64,000 bases of DNA from Rhizobacter sp. Root1221 (GCF_001425785.1 NZ_LMDI01000001.1:418865-482864); one strand, 5' to 3'. Shown: positions 18,842 to 26,920, counted from the stretch's first letter. Translations and numbers: made by a program. Notes: generated by a model from the letters alone, not told the origin.

Positions 18842-18860
18842 TAATGCGAATGAGTATCAG
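18842..18860 (-). promoter_or_regulatory. Fur-box-like site upstream of the DUF3649-PepSY-receptor operon
   Basis: Read on the minus strand, the site contains GATACTCATTCGCATTA, a close match to the Fur consensus half-sites with the ATTCGCATT element seen in many bacterial Fur boxes. It is the only AT-rich stretch in the 239-nt gap. Confidence 0.6.
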
Positions 18861-18911
18861 TAGCGGCCGGGCGGCGGCTCGAATGGCGGGTGAATTCCAA
18901 GACCAGGGGGC

Positions 18912-20546
18912 TCAGGCGGGGAGACCGTCTGTCGCGATCACGCAGCCGAACGGCGCGAGGTCGGGGTTCCCTTGCGCTGACAGGCCCAGGCCGCGCGCAT
19001 ACAGGCTCGTCAACCCCGTCATCTCGGCCGGAAGCTCAACGGGATTGCCCGACAGGTTGACGACCACCTGCACCGCCTGGCTGGCCGCGCGCCGCCAGTA
19101 CCCGATGACCCCAGGGGGCAGGCCTGAGATGAACTCGGTGCTGCCTTGCCGAAGGGCGGCCCAGCCGTTTCGCAAACGGATCAGGGCCTGGTGGTGGTGG
19201 AACGTGTCGTCGTCGAACGCTGACCAATCGAGTTCGAAGGGTTCGAAGAGGCTCGTCCACGTGCGCCACGACGGTTCGTCGAATTCCTGGCCCATCAGCA
19301 GGTGGGGCACGCCGTCGAGCGTGAGGACGATGGCGGCGGCGGCGTGGTGCAGGTTGCGGCCGAACAGCGCGGTGGCGCGGCCCTGTTCCTTTTCCTCGAG
19401 CCAGCGCAGGCGCAGCGCGCCGCGCGGGAAGCTGTAGGTGGAGGCGTTCCAGTACGCGGCGAAGTCGTCCGAGGTGGCGTCGCCCCGGGCCACCTGGTGG
19501 ATCAGGTCGCGCGTGCCCCCTTCGTAGGTCAGGTCGCAGCTGTCGAGGTGATGGAACTCGTCGTAGGCCTGCGAAATGATGCCGATGTGCGGGTGATCCG
19601 CGGTCAGCGCGGCGCGGATCTCGCTGAGGAAGTCGAGCGGCGTGATGTCCGAATCATCGAAGCGCAGGCCGTCGAAGCCGAAGCGGGTCAACCAGCTCTT
19701 CATCGCCTCGATCAACCAGTGGCGCAACGCGGGCTGGCTGAAGTCGAACCCCGCGAAGTGATCGCGCAGTGGCACTGCATAGTGCAACTCGCCGCGGGCA
19801 TCGTGCGTGAACCACTCGGGGTGCTCGACGGTGAGCACGTTGTCCCGGCTCGCGCGGTTGAGGGTCCAGTCGAGTACCACGCGCATGCCGCGTGCATGCA
19901 GGTCATCGACCAGTGCACGCAGGCCGTCGGCATCCCCGAGTGCCGGGTCGATGGCGGTGAAGTCGCGCACGGCGTACGGGTCGCCCAGGGAACCGGTGCG
20001 CCGTTCGATCCCGATCGGGAACACCGGCATCAACCAGATCACCGTGACGCCCAGCTCACCCAGGTAGTCGAGCCGCTGGCGGAGCCCGGCGAAGGTGCCG
20101 CCGAAGGCACGCACCGACAGCTGGTACACCACGCCGTCGCGCAACCAGCCGGGGCTCTTCAGCGCGGCATGGCGGCGGTGCACGCCGGTGGGGTGCGTGG
20201 CATCGATGGTGCCCTGGCGCACGAAGACGCCGCCCTGGTCGTCCACGGTGAAGCTCGAGTTGTTCTGCCCGTCCTCGGACACCCAGGGGTTGGCAGGATC
20301 GCGGATCCACTGCGTGCCGTCCACCACGTACTTGTAGAGGTGGCGCCCCGTGGCGATGGGCAGGGTGGCCTGCCAGGTGGTGGGGCCCGTGCGGGTGAGC
20401 GGGCAGGTGTCGCCCACCCAGCTGTTGAAGGTGCCGGCCACCGCGACTTGTTGCACGCCAGGTGGCGTTTCGAACGTGAACAAGACACCGCCCGGGGCGC
20501 GGCGGGGGAGGAGGGCGGTGCGGGCGGGGTCGAGGGTGGTGGACAT
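18912..20546 (-). CDS. GH13 alpha-amylase-fold protein with CBM48, degenerate active site
   Basis: This is a 544-residue cytoplasmic protein without a signal peptide. Residues ~18-100 are an AMPK/CBM48-type glycogen-binding beta-sandwich (GTFNSWVGDTCPL...YKYVVDG). Residues ~130-470 follow the alpha-amylase barrel order: YQLSVRAFGGTFAG, VIWLMPVFPIG, HPEWF, GFDGLRFDDSD, LTLDGVPHLLMGQEF. The nucleophile Asp is present (D297). Where the general acid Glu is expected there is Q326 (IISQAYD), the N-H-D triad reads E385-K386-E387, and the DxVxNH region ends in Arg (DWTLNR). It may be a glucan-binding pseudoenzyme or a divergent enzyme; the fold is much surer than the activity. Confidence 0.82.
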   Translation of the reverse strand: MSTTLDPARTALLPRRAPGGVLFTFETPPGVQQVAVAGTFNSWVGDTCPLTRTGPTTWQATLPIATGRHLYKYVVDGTQWIRDPANPWVSEDGQNNSSFTVDDQGGVFVRQGTIDATHPTGVHRRHAALKSPGWLRDGVVYQLSVRAFGGTFAGLRQRLDYLGELGVTVIWLMPVFPIGIERRTGSLGDPYAVRDFTAIDPALGDADGLRALVDDLHARGMRVVLDWTLNRASRDNVLTVEHPEWFTHDARGELHYAVPLRDHFAGFDFSQPALRHWLIEAMKSWLTRFGFDGLRFDDSDITPLDFLSEIRAALTADHPHIGIISQAYDEFHHLDSCDLTYEGGTRDLIHQVARGDATSDDFAAYWNASTYSFPRGALRLRWLEEKEQGRATALFGRNLHHAAAAIVLTLDGVPHLLMGQEFDEPSWRTWTSLFEPFELDWSAFDDDTFHHHQALIRLRNGWAALRQGSTEFISGLPPGVIGYWRRAASQAVQVVVNLSGNPVELPAEMTGLTSLYARGLGLSAQGNPDLAPFGCVIATDGLPA

Positions 20547-20615
20547 GCGGTGAACTCTGAATCGGTCAAGACGGCGCCGATTGTGACGCCTTGCGGCCGT
20601 TCCGGGCGACCAGAT

Positions 20616-22343
20616 TCAGCGTTCGCGCACAGCGTCCTCTTCGTGCACGGACTGCGCCGGCTTGACGAGGTCGCTGCGGCTCACCAGGCCCACGAGGCGG
20701 CGGGTGCCGGGGTGGTCCACCACGGCCAACCGTTCGAGCCCCGTCGTTGCCATGACCTGTGCGGCCTTCCGGCAGGTGTCGTCGGCGATGGCCACGTCGG
20801 CGTCATCGCCGTCGAAGAGGTCTCCTGCGGTGAGTGCCGCCGCGTCGCCGCGTGCGAGCCGGTCGCGGTCGAGCATGCCCACGAAGCGGCCGTCGCCGGT
20901 GACCACGGGGAAGGCGCGGTGCACCTGGCCCGCGCCGAACCAGCGTTCGGCCACCTCGGCCAGCGCCGTGTAGGCGGGCACGGTCTGCGGCGTGCGGGTC
21001 ATCACGTCGCCCACGTGAACTCGTTCCTGCGGGTCCACGCCGTATTCCCGGTAGACATGCCGGCCGCGGCGGGCGATGCGCTCGGTCATGATCGAGCGGC
21101 GCATCAGCAACACGCTGACGCCGTGTGACACCGCACAGGCCAGCAGCAGCGGAAGCAGGGCGTTGCCTGCGCCGGTGAGGCCGAACGCGAACGCCGTGGC
21201 GGTCAGCGGCGCCCCCAGCACCCCGGCCAGCACCGCCGCCATGCACACGAGCGGCCACAGTGCCGCATCGCCCCCCGGCAGCACCGGCGACAGCACGAGG
21301 CCGAGCCCCGCGCCGATCATCAGCAACGGCGCCAGCACACCGCCCGAGGTGCCCGACCCCAAGGCCACCACCCACATCGCGGCCTTCACGGCCAGCAGCG
21401 ACAGCGCGGCGCCGACCAGCAGGCGGTGGTTCAACAGGTCCGCGATGACGTCGTAGCCCACGCCGAAGGCCCGCGGCTGCCACCAGCCGCCCAGGCCCAC
21501 TGCCAGCCCGCCAAGCGCCGGCCACCACATCCAGTGCAGCGGCAGGCGGTGGAACAGGTCCTCGACGGCATAGAGGGCCCGCGACATGCCCGCCGACAGC
21601 AACCCGGCCAGCACACCCGCCACGACACACGATGCCAACGCCGGCCAACCCGCGGGCGCCGTCTCCAGCGGGAACAGCCGGCCGGCCTCCAGCAGCAGCG
21701 GACGCATGAAACCTGCCACCGCGCACGCGATGGCCACGGGCAGCAGGCTGCGCGGCCGCAGCTCGAACAGCAGCAGCTCCACGCCCAGCAGCACCGCGGC
21801 GAGGGGTGTGCCGAACACGCCGGTCATGCCCGCGGTGGCACCGGCCACCAGCAACGTCTTGCGTTCGGAGGCGGACAGGTGGAAACGCTGGCCCAGCAGC
21901 GAACCGATGGCCCCGCCGGTCATGATGATGGGCCCTTCCGCACCGAACGGCCCGCCGGAGCCGATCACGATGCCCGACGACAGCGGCTTCAGGAGGGCCA
22001 CCTTCGGCGACATGCGGCTCTTGCCGAAGAGGATCGCCTCGATGGCCTCCGGGATGCCGTGGCCGCGGATCTTCTCGGTTCCGAACCGGGCCATCAGCCC
22101 GACGATGACACCGCCGATCACCGGCAGCGCAATCACCCAGGCGCCGAGCGTGTGCCCGGCCGGCGACTGGTCGGCGATGGAGACCGTCTGGAAAAAGAAC
22201 AGGTTCGTGAAAAAGCGGATCAGCGTCAGCAGCACGAGGGCGGCCACGGTGCCCAGCGCACCGATGGGCACGGCCAGCGCGGCGATCAGCAACAGGCGGG
22301 GTTGAGCCGCGTAGTCGCGGGCGGGGTGGGGCGAGAGGGCCAT
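20616..22343 (-). CDS. ClC-family chloride channel/antiporter with CBS domains
   Basis: This is a 575-residue inner-membrane protein. Residues ~15-430 carry the ClC core with the anion-pathway motifs GSGGPFGAEGP (the gating Glu of the GxEGP element is present) and GSGTSGGVLAP. Two cytoplasmic CBS domains follow at ~445-500 and ~510-565 (VGDVMTRTPQTVPAYTALAEV; LFDGDDADVAIADDTCRKAAQVM), which usually bind nucleotides and regulate gating. The retained gating glutamate is compatible with H+/Cl- exchange as well as channel activity. It is divergently transcribed from a MarR-type regulator with 74 nt between the starts, so that regulator may control it. Confidence 0.93.
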   Translation of the reverse strand: MALSPHPARDYAAQPRLLLIAALAVPIGALGTVAALVLLTLIRFFTNLFFFQTVSIADQSPAGHTLGAWVIALPVIGGVIVGLMARFGTEKIRGHGIPEAIEAILFGKSRMSPKVALLKPLSSGIVIGSGGPFGAEGPIIMTGGAIGSLLGQRFHLSASERKTLLVAGATAGMTGVFGTPLAAVLLGVELLLFELRPRSLLPVAIACAVAGFMRPLLLEAGRLFPLETAPAGWPALASCVVAGVLAGLLSAGMSRALYAVEDLFHRLPLHWMWWPALGGLAVGLGGWWQPRAFGVGYDVIADLLNHRLLVGAALSLLAVKAAMWVVALGSGTSGGVLAPLLMIGAGLGLVLSPVLPGGDAALWPLVCMAAVLAGVLGAPLTATAFAFGLTGAGNALLPLLLACAVSHGVSVLLMRRSIMTERIARRGRHVYREYGVDPQERVHVGDVMTRTPQTVPAYTALAEVAERWFGAGQVHRAFPVVTGDGRFVGMLDRDRLARGDAAALTAGDLFDGDDADVAIADDTCRKAAQVMATTGLERLAVVDHPGTRRLVGLVSRSDLVKPAQSVHEEDAVRER

Positions 22344-22382
22344 GGGAGCGTAGGATTCGACTGCGACGTGACCCCGAATTAC

Positions 22383-22395
22383 ATCACGTCATGAT
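22383..22395. promoter_or_regulatory. Imperfect palindrome between ClC and MarR genes
   Basis: ATCA-CGTCA-TGAT sits midway between the divergent starts, in an AT-richer stretch (ATTACATCACG...TCTAATTTGACC). MarR proteins commonly bind such inverted repeats in their own divergent promoters. Assignment is by position only. Confidence 0.35.
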
Positions 22396-22417
22396 CTAAT
22401 TTGACCGCCGCCGCACG

Positions 22418-22870
22418 ATGCCCCCTCGTACCTCTTCGCGCACTTCTCCGCGCACTTCGCCGTTGTCCAAGGCCGATTTCGAGTCGTTGTCAGAGTTCCG
22501 CTACCAGCTGCGCCGATTCCTGCGCTTCAGCGAAGAGGCGGCGCAGGGGGAAGGACTGACCCCGCAGCAGTACCAGCTGCTGCTGCACGTGAAGGGCTAT
22601 CCCGGCCGGGACTGGGCCACGGTGGGGGAACTGGCCGAGCGGCTGCAGATGCTGCAGCACGGCGTGGTGGCGTTGGTGGGCCGGTGCGTGGCGGCGGAAC
22701 TCTTGACACGCGAGCCGGGTGAAAGCGACCGGCGCCAGGTGATCATTCGGCTCACGCCCGCCGGCGACACCTGCCTGCGGCGGTTGGCCGAACGGCACCG
22801 GGCCGAGTTGCAGGCGCTGTCAGGGGTGTTCCAGGTGGCGCACATCTCGGCCTTCAACGACCGCACGTGA
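22418..22870 (+). CDS. MarR family transcriptional regulator
   Basis: This 150-residue winged-helix regulator has dimerisation helices (residues ~20-50), a recognition region (VGELAERLQMLQHGVVALVGRCVAAELL) and the wing (ESDRRQVIIRLTPAGDTCL), where DRRQ/R is the MarR signature. The first 16 residues are a Ser/Thr/Arg-rich repeat (RTSSRTSPRTSP). It is divergent from the ClC transporter gene, with an inverted repeat in between, suggesting local autoregulation and control of that transporter. No ligand can be inferred. Confidence 0.9.
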   Translation: MPPRTSSRTSPRTSPLSKADFESLSEFRYQLRRFLRFSEEAAQGEGLTPQQYQLLLHVKGYPGRDWATVGELAERLQMLQHGVVALVGRCVAAELLTREPGESDRRQVIIRLTPAGDTCLRRLAERHRAELQALSGVFQVAHISAFNDRT

Positions 22871-22871
22871 G

Positions 22872-23162
22872 CTATTGCAAGGCGCGCATGGTGAGTGCCG
22901 ACAGGTCTGCCACCGGCTGGCCCCAGCGGTCGCCGGCGGGTTCGGCCACCACATCGTCCACACGGAACGGGTTCGGCCGCAGGCAGCGCGGGCAGTTGTC
23001 GACGGCCTCGATAAAGACGAACTCGCACCCGTGGCAGCACATGGTGCCCGAGCGCAGCTCGGCCGCCGCCAGCTCGGCGAACACCGTGGGACGCATGGCC
23101 GCCACCGTCGCCAGGCAATCGGGGCAGTCCTCGTGCGGGTAGGAATGGTTGGCACAGAACAT
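22872..23162 (-). CDS. Small cysteine-rich (zinc-ribbon-like) hypothetical protein
   Basis: I do not recognise this family. The 96-residue protein from ATG 23162 has clustered metal-ligand residues: CANHSYPHEDCPDC near the N-terminus and CCHGCEFVFIEAVDNCPRC in the middle, which looks like one or two zinc ribbons. There is no signal peptide or membrane segment. An upstream in-frame ATG at 23240 would add 26 residues that look non-coding. It converges with the MarR gene, with one base between the stops. The 195 nt upstream, towards the ATP-grasp gene, hold nothing I can identify. Confidence 0.65.
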   Translation of the reverse strand: MFCANHSYPHEDCPDCLATVAAMRPTVFAELAAAELRSGTMCCHGCEFVFIEAVDNCPRCLRPNPFRVDDVVAEPAGDRWGQPVADLSALTMRALQ

Positions 23163-23357
23163 GGGGGGCTCCACGGCGCTGAACACACGCCAAGCCACGA
23201 TGTTCCGCCCATCGGCCGTCGCCCGCGCGGGGAATAACACCCGGAATCGCTGCCAGATCGGGGGTGCGGCGCCTATCGGCTGGCGGCGGGCGGCAACGGG
23301 ATGCCAGGCGACACGTTCACGGGCGTGGTAGCTGCCGGGATGTCGGGGCCTCCTGGT

Positions 23358-24119
23358 TCAGGCATCGAAGCGGAAGGACCCATCGAGGTCGTTCGGCCGT
23401 GCCGGATCAAAGGCATAGAAATCCGTGGCGGTGTGCCAGGGGTTGACCTCGATCAGGCGCAGGTCGCCGACGGTCATGTCCGCGGCGGGTTGGCGAAGCA
23501 GGCACAGGTCGAACACGGCGTTGTGCAAGCCCGAGCGCCGTGTGCATTCCGCGGTGAACACCAGCAACAGGGCCTGCACGGTGACGGCATGTTGCTCGAG
23601 CCGTGGATTGCGCACCCCGTCGGTGGGCCGCTGGCTGATGCCCACGCACTCGCCGTTGCGCACGAGGCAACGGAACTCCAGCCCGGTTGGAATGGGGACC
23701 CACTCGCGCAACGTGATCACGGGCAGGGCACCATCGAGTTCGAGCCAGGCGGCGTCCTCATGAAAACGCCGTGACTCGTGGAGCATCACGAGCGCGGTCC
23801 ATGGGTCGTCGACCCGACCCGCCTGGCGCCGGAAGAACGGACTGTCCTTCGGGCTTCGGGTGTGGGTGCGGACGAAGGCCTGGCCGCCGAGCTTGTCGAG
23901 CGCGTCGTGCAGCTTCCCCAGCAAGCCGGCCACCACGGGATCGGAGCGGCCCCACACCGGCCCTTTCCACAAGGGCCCCTTCCGCACGGCGAGGGACTCG
24001 GCGACGTTGAGGTACACCGGCTCAGTCTTGAACGACAGGGCCTTCAAGGCCTCCGGCCATTCGGTCAGGAACGTGGGGCGGGCGTAAGCGAGAAACGCCC
24101 GCGGGTCGAGTGGGGTCAT
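23358..24119 (-). CDS. CDC123-like (D123) ATP-grasp protein in a T6SS effector operon
   Basis: This 253-residue protein resembles the CDC123/D123 clade of ATP-grasp ligases: VRTHTRSPKDS, then TLREWVPIPTGLEFRCLVRNG...GISQRPTDG, and the metal-binding C-terminal DLRLIEVNPWHTATDFYAF. Eukaryotic CDC123 assists assembly of translation factor eIF2. Bacterial members have been linked in comparative genomics to toxin and conflict loci, with predicted protein-modification activity. Its ATG overlaps the stop of the second SUKH gene (ATGA, 24116-24119), so it is translated with a T6SS effector/immunity cassette. Whether it modifies a toxin, an immunity protein or a target is unknown. Confidence 0.75.
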   Translation of the reverse strand: MTPLDPRAFLAYARPTFLTEWPEALKALSFKTEPVYLNVAESLAVRKGPLWKGPVWGRSDPVVAGLLGKLHDALDKLGGQAFVRTHTRSPKDSPFFRRQAGRVDDPWTALVMLHESRRFHEDAAWLELDGALPVITLREWVPIPTGLEFRCLVRNGECVGISQRPTDGVRNPRLEQHAVTVQALLLVFTAECTRRSGLHNAVFDLCLLRQPAADMTVGDLRLIEVNPWHTATDFYAFDPARPNDLDGSFRFDA

Positions 24120-24706
24120 CGAGGGTGCCAGTCCTTGTCCGAATCGGGCGGCAATGCCATCTCCCAGGCGTTCCAGTCGGTAGGACTGCGCTCCATGCGG
24201 TTGATGAAATCGATGAAGTCGGAGGCTACCCAGGCGACGTTGTGGTACGGGTCGGACGCGGCGTCTTCTTCGCTGCCCAAGGCCTGGTAGGACCAGAACA
24301 GCACCTCGCCGAAGCGGTCCGGGCGGAGGTCGAACACATAGCGTCCCCCCCCGCCATCGCCGACAAACGCAAACGTCTGTGGGGGAAGAAGGTGACCGAT
24401 GTCCTGGTGCGTTTGCAGGAGATTCGACGCGGTTTCGGGTTGACCGGTGATCCGGTAGAAGGAGGCCAGTGTTCCAGCATGGTCCGACACGTCGGCGGCG
24501 CTGCCGGCGGGCCACCACAGGCGCAGGATGGGAGGGCGATCGGGGTCGCCGCTCGTCAGCGTCGGATTGGCACCATTGAAGCGCAGCAGGTAGCGTTCGT
24601 AGTCCGTCGGAAGCGCGATGCCGCCGAGCGCGGCTTTGAGCGCGTCGATTTCTCCCTGCGTGACGGCGGGCCCTGCGTGCTCGAACGTGATGTCTTTTCT
24701 CAGCAT
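24116..24706 (-). CDS. SMI1/KNR4 (SUKH) family immunity protein, second copy
   Basis: This 196-residue protein from ATG 24706 is a close paralogue of the protein at 24814-25404, with the same length. The SUKH core shows GGIALPTDYERYLLRFNGANP and a C-terminal half with GGRYVFDLRPDRFGEVLFWSY and PYHNVAWVASDFIDFINRME. SUKH proteins neutralise nuclease and other toxins in contact-dependent and type VI systems. The frame is also open upstream to an ATG at 24817 that overlaps the first SUKH stop; that longer form would carry a ~37-residue N-terminal piece derived from the toxin tail. The copy may protect against a related toxin or be an orphan immunity gene. Confidence 0.85.
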   Translation of the reverse strand: MLRKDITFEHAGPAVTQGEIDALKAALGGIALPTDYERYLLRFNGANPTLTSGDPDRPPILRLWWPAGSAADVSDHAGTLASFYRITGQPETASNLLQTHQDIGHLLPPQTFAFVGDGGGGRYVFDLRPDRFGEVLFWSYQALGSEEDAASDPYHNVAWVASDFIDFINRMERSPTDWNAWEMALPPDSDKDWHPR

Positions 24707-24721
24707 GGTTCGGTTTTCCTG

Positions 24722-24802
24722 GAATCTCGGATCGGTGACGACCGACGCGCCACTGGTGTGTGCCGCGCCGCTGTCCACAGGGCGTGCCGTGGTCGGGTCC
24801 TT
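24722..24802 (-). pseudogene. Remnant of a WHH-toxin C-terminal tail
   Basis: The translated segment SGAAHTSGASVVTDPRF closely matches the last residues of the toxin at 25413-26288 (SGAAHTGGASIVKDKTF). The toxin ends with a TAG, but here the equivalent codon is CAG, so the remnant runs in frame into the second SUKH gene. It is the scar of a duplication of the toxin end plus immunity gene in which the rest of the toxin copy was lost. Confidence 0.75.
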
Positions 24803-24813
24803 GTCGAGCGCGA

Positions 24814-25404
24814 TCATTCCGGGCGCCAATCCATATCCGAGTCGGGGGGCAATGCAGCTTCCCAGATGTTCCAGTTGGCCGGCTCGATCTCGATGCGGTT
24901 CAGGAAGTCGATGAAGTCACGAGCGACCCATGCAACATTGTGGTACGGCTGCTGGGCAAGCATCTCCGCCCCGGCGAGATGCAGGTAGCTCCAATGGAGC
25001 ACTTCGCCGAAGCGGTCGGGCCTCAGGTCGAAGAGGAATCGGCCGCCTCCGGCACTGTTTGCAAAGGCGATGCTCGACGGTGGCAGCAGGTGGGCGATGT
25101 CATGGTGCGTGGTCAGCAGGTCGGAGACGACCTTGGGGTCGACGTCGATCTTGTGCATCTCGCCGAGCATCACGCCGTGCCCATCGTCGGCGCCCGGTGA
25201 CCCGACTGGCCACCACACTCGCAGCAACTGGCTCAAGGGGCGGTCGTCGAGGACGATGTCAGGCGCCGCGCCGTTCAGGCGCAACATGTAGCGTTCGTAT
25301 TCCTGGGGCAGTTGGATGCCGCCCAGCGCGGCCGTCACGCGGTCGAGGTCGGCCTGCACGATGGCCGGGCCCGGGCGGTCGAACTTGATGTCTTTTCTGA
25401 GCAT
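24814..25404 (-). CDS. SMI1/KNR4 (SUKH) family immunity protein, first copy
   Basis: This 196-residue protein starts 8 nt after the WHH toxin stop, the standard place for its cognate immunity gene. SUKH features are GGIQLPQEYERYMLRLNGAAP, GGGRFLFDLRPDRFGEVLHWSY and PYHNVAWVARDFIDFLNRIE, with the C-terminal Trp-rich end AANWN-type motif shared with the second copy. There is no signal peptide, so it acts in the cytoplasm, matching a nuclease target. Binding to the adjacent toxin is inferred from position and family. Confidence 0.87.
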   Translation of the reverse strand: MLRKDIKFDRPGPAIVQADLDRVTAALGGIQLPQEYERYMLRLNGAAPDIVLDDRPLSQLLRVWWPVGSPGADDGHGVMLGEMHKIDVDPKVVSDLLTTHHDIAHLLPPSSIAFANSAGGGRFLFDLRPDRFGEVLHWSYLHLAGAEMLAQQPYHNVAWVARDFIDFLNRIEIEPANWNIWEAALPPDSDMDWRPE

Positions 25405-25412
25405 GGTGAATC

Positions 25413-26288
25413 CTAGAAGGTCTTGTCCTTGACGATCGACGCGCCGCCTGTGTGCGCCGCGCCGCTGCCGCCACTGGACATCGACTTGTTGTGAAGGTCT
25501 ACCGGCAGCAACTCCATCGTGGCGCCATCCTCCTTGTGATGCCAGACATACCCGGGCGGTTCGGTCCCCTTGATCCCGGGACCCGGCCAATCCGGCTTGT
25601 TCTCCTTGATCCGCATCGCGTCCCGAGCCGCAGTCATGTCCGAACCAGTATTTCCCTTCATCGCGGGGATTTCCACGCTGTCGATCTTGATGGGAAGGCC
25701 GTCCTTGCCGGTCGCCGTGGAGAAGTCCGGATACCCATTCTTGTATTCAACGTTGTAGTCGCCACCTTCGCTGGTCCACTTGCCGTTGCCGCGCGACCCC
25801 GGTGGATCCCAGGTACCCCGCGTGGGCAACTGCGTGCCGAACTTCTGCACCTCGGGATCGCATTTCTTGCAGGCGTTCGCGGCTTCCTTGCGTGCGTCCT
25901 GGGCTGCCTTGGCTGCGGCCTTGCGGTTGGCGATGTTTCGGGCGGCGCGCGCGTCCTCCAATGCCTTGGCCGTGGTCTTGATCGACTCGGCAAGTTCTTT
26001 CAGCTTCTTGATGGCGCGGGCGCCCTTGGCCGTTTTTGCCACGGCGTCCCCGAGATACGGGATCATCGATACCGCCGACAAGCCCGCCCCGATCCAGTCG
26101 CCTTTGGCCAGGCTCATGACCGCGCTGATGCCGTCGCTGATCGGCGTGGGATCGACGATGCCGGCGGCATCGACTGCGCCCTGGGCAATTTCCCATTCCT
26201 TGCTCTGCGTGAGGCTCTTGAGCTTGTCTTCGAGCGCCGTGACCTGCTTGTCGGGGACCTTGTCGAGTTGCTGCAGCTTGTCGGTCAT
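25413..26288 (-). CDS. T6SS cargo effector, WHH/HNH-type nuclease toxin
   Basis: This 291-residue protein has a Gly/Ala-rich hydrophobic segment (residues ~40-90: VDPTPISDGISAVMSLAKGDWIGAG...PYLGDAVAK) like the pre-toxin region of polymorphic toxins, then a Lys/Ala helical linker with CKKC. The C-terminal domain carries the WHH signature of the HNH/endonuclease VII superfamily: W249-H250-H251, then MELLPVDLH266, and H279-TGG near the end. It therefore probably cuts DNA or RNA in rival cells. The ATG overlaps the preceding gene (ATGA, 26285-26288), placing it in the VgrG-PAAR-DUF4123 operon. A SUKH immunity gene follows at once. Confidence 0.85.
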   Translation of the reverse strand: MTDKLQQLDKVPDKQVTALEDKLKSLTQSKEWEIAQGAVDAAGIVDPTPISDGISAVMSLAKGDWIGAGLSAVSMIPYLGDAVAKTAKGARAIKKLKELAESIKTTAKALEDARAARNIANRKAAAKAAQDARKEAANACKKCDPEVQKFGTQLPTRGTWDPPGSRGNGKWTSEGGDYNVEYKNGYPDFSTATGKDGLPIKIDSVEIPAMKGNTGSDMTAARDAMRIKENKPDWPGPGIKGTEPPGYVWHHKEDGATMELLPVDLHNKSMSSGGSGAAHTGGASIVKDKTF

Positions 26289-26917
26289 TTGGCTGGCGGC
26301 TTTCCATGGTCGCGCAGCCGGGCGGCTACCTCGTCCGCCCGAGCCTCCCAGTCGGCTGGCGTGCGACGGGCGCTCTCTGCCATCGCTCGGGCGAGGTCTT
26401 CCCTGGCCTGCGCCAGTTGCTCGGGTGTGGCAGGTGGGTACGGGCCAGGGCCCTGCGCCTGCTTCAGCCCCACCACCAGTTCTGCCCAGTCGTCGTCGGT
26501 GACCGGTTCCGTGGACAGGGGGCTCGACCGTTCGTCGGGATCGCGCCAGTAGCTGCCATCGCGGAACTCCCACGTCGAGGCCTCGAACCAGGCGTCATCG
26601 AAGTCGTCGCCGAAGATCCGGTCCCACCGCTCGGCCGCTTCGAGCGACGGGTCGCCCAACATCGCGGCGATCTGCGGGTGCTGGTCGAAGTTCGGGTTGA
26701 TGCGGTACATCAGCAGCACGTAGGCCATCAGGTCCTGGTCGGCGGCAAGGCCGTGGCGGCGTGCCCGCTTGAAGCCGGCGAGGACGGACGCGCGGCGCAT
26801 GCCGTCGGTTTCGCGGTAGGTGGGGTGGGCCTCGCGGATCGCGTCCATCGTGCGCTGGATGAAGGCCTCTTCGTCCTGCTGCAGCAACTGGTCGAACTGG
26901 TTCGGTGGAATGATCAT
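26285..26917 (-). CDS. Hypothetical protein in the T6SS effector operon
   Basis: I do not recognise this 210-residue protein. It is acidic and mostly helical: residues ~1-95 (MIIPPNQFDQLLQQDEEAFIQRTM; MAYVLLMYRINPNFDQHPQI) look like a compact helical domain and the C-terminus is a charged helix (EQLAQAREDLARAMAES). No signal peptide or membrane segment. It starts 3 nt after the DUF4123 stop and overlaps the toxin start by ATGA. The position suggests a co-adaptor or chaperone that helps load the toxin, but nothing in the sequence proves it. Confidence 0.7.
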   Translation of the reverse strand: MIIPPNQFDQLLQQDEEAFIQRTMDAIREAHPTYRETDGMRRASVLAGFKRARRHGLAADQDLMAYVLLMYRINPNFDQHPQIAAMLGDPSLEAAERWDRIFGDDFDDAWFEASTWEFRDGSYWRDPDERSSPLSTEPVTDDDWAELVVGLKQAQGPGPYPPATPEQLAQAREDLARAMAESARRTPADWEARADEVAARLRDHGKPPAK

Positions 26918-26920
26918 GGC

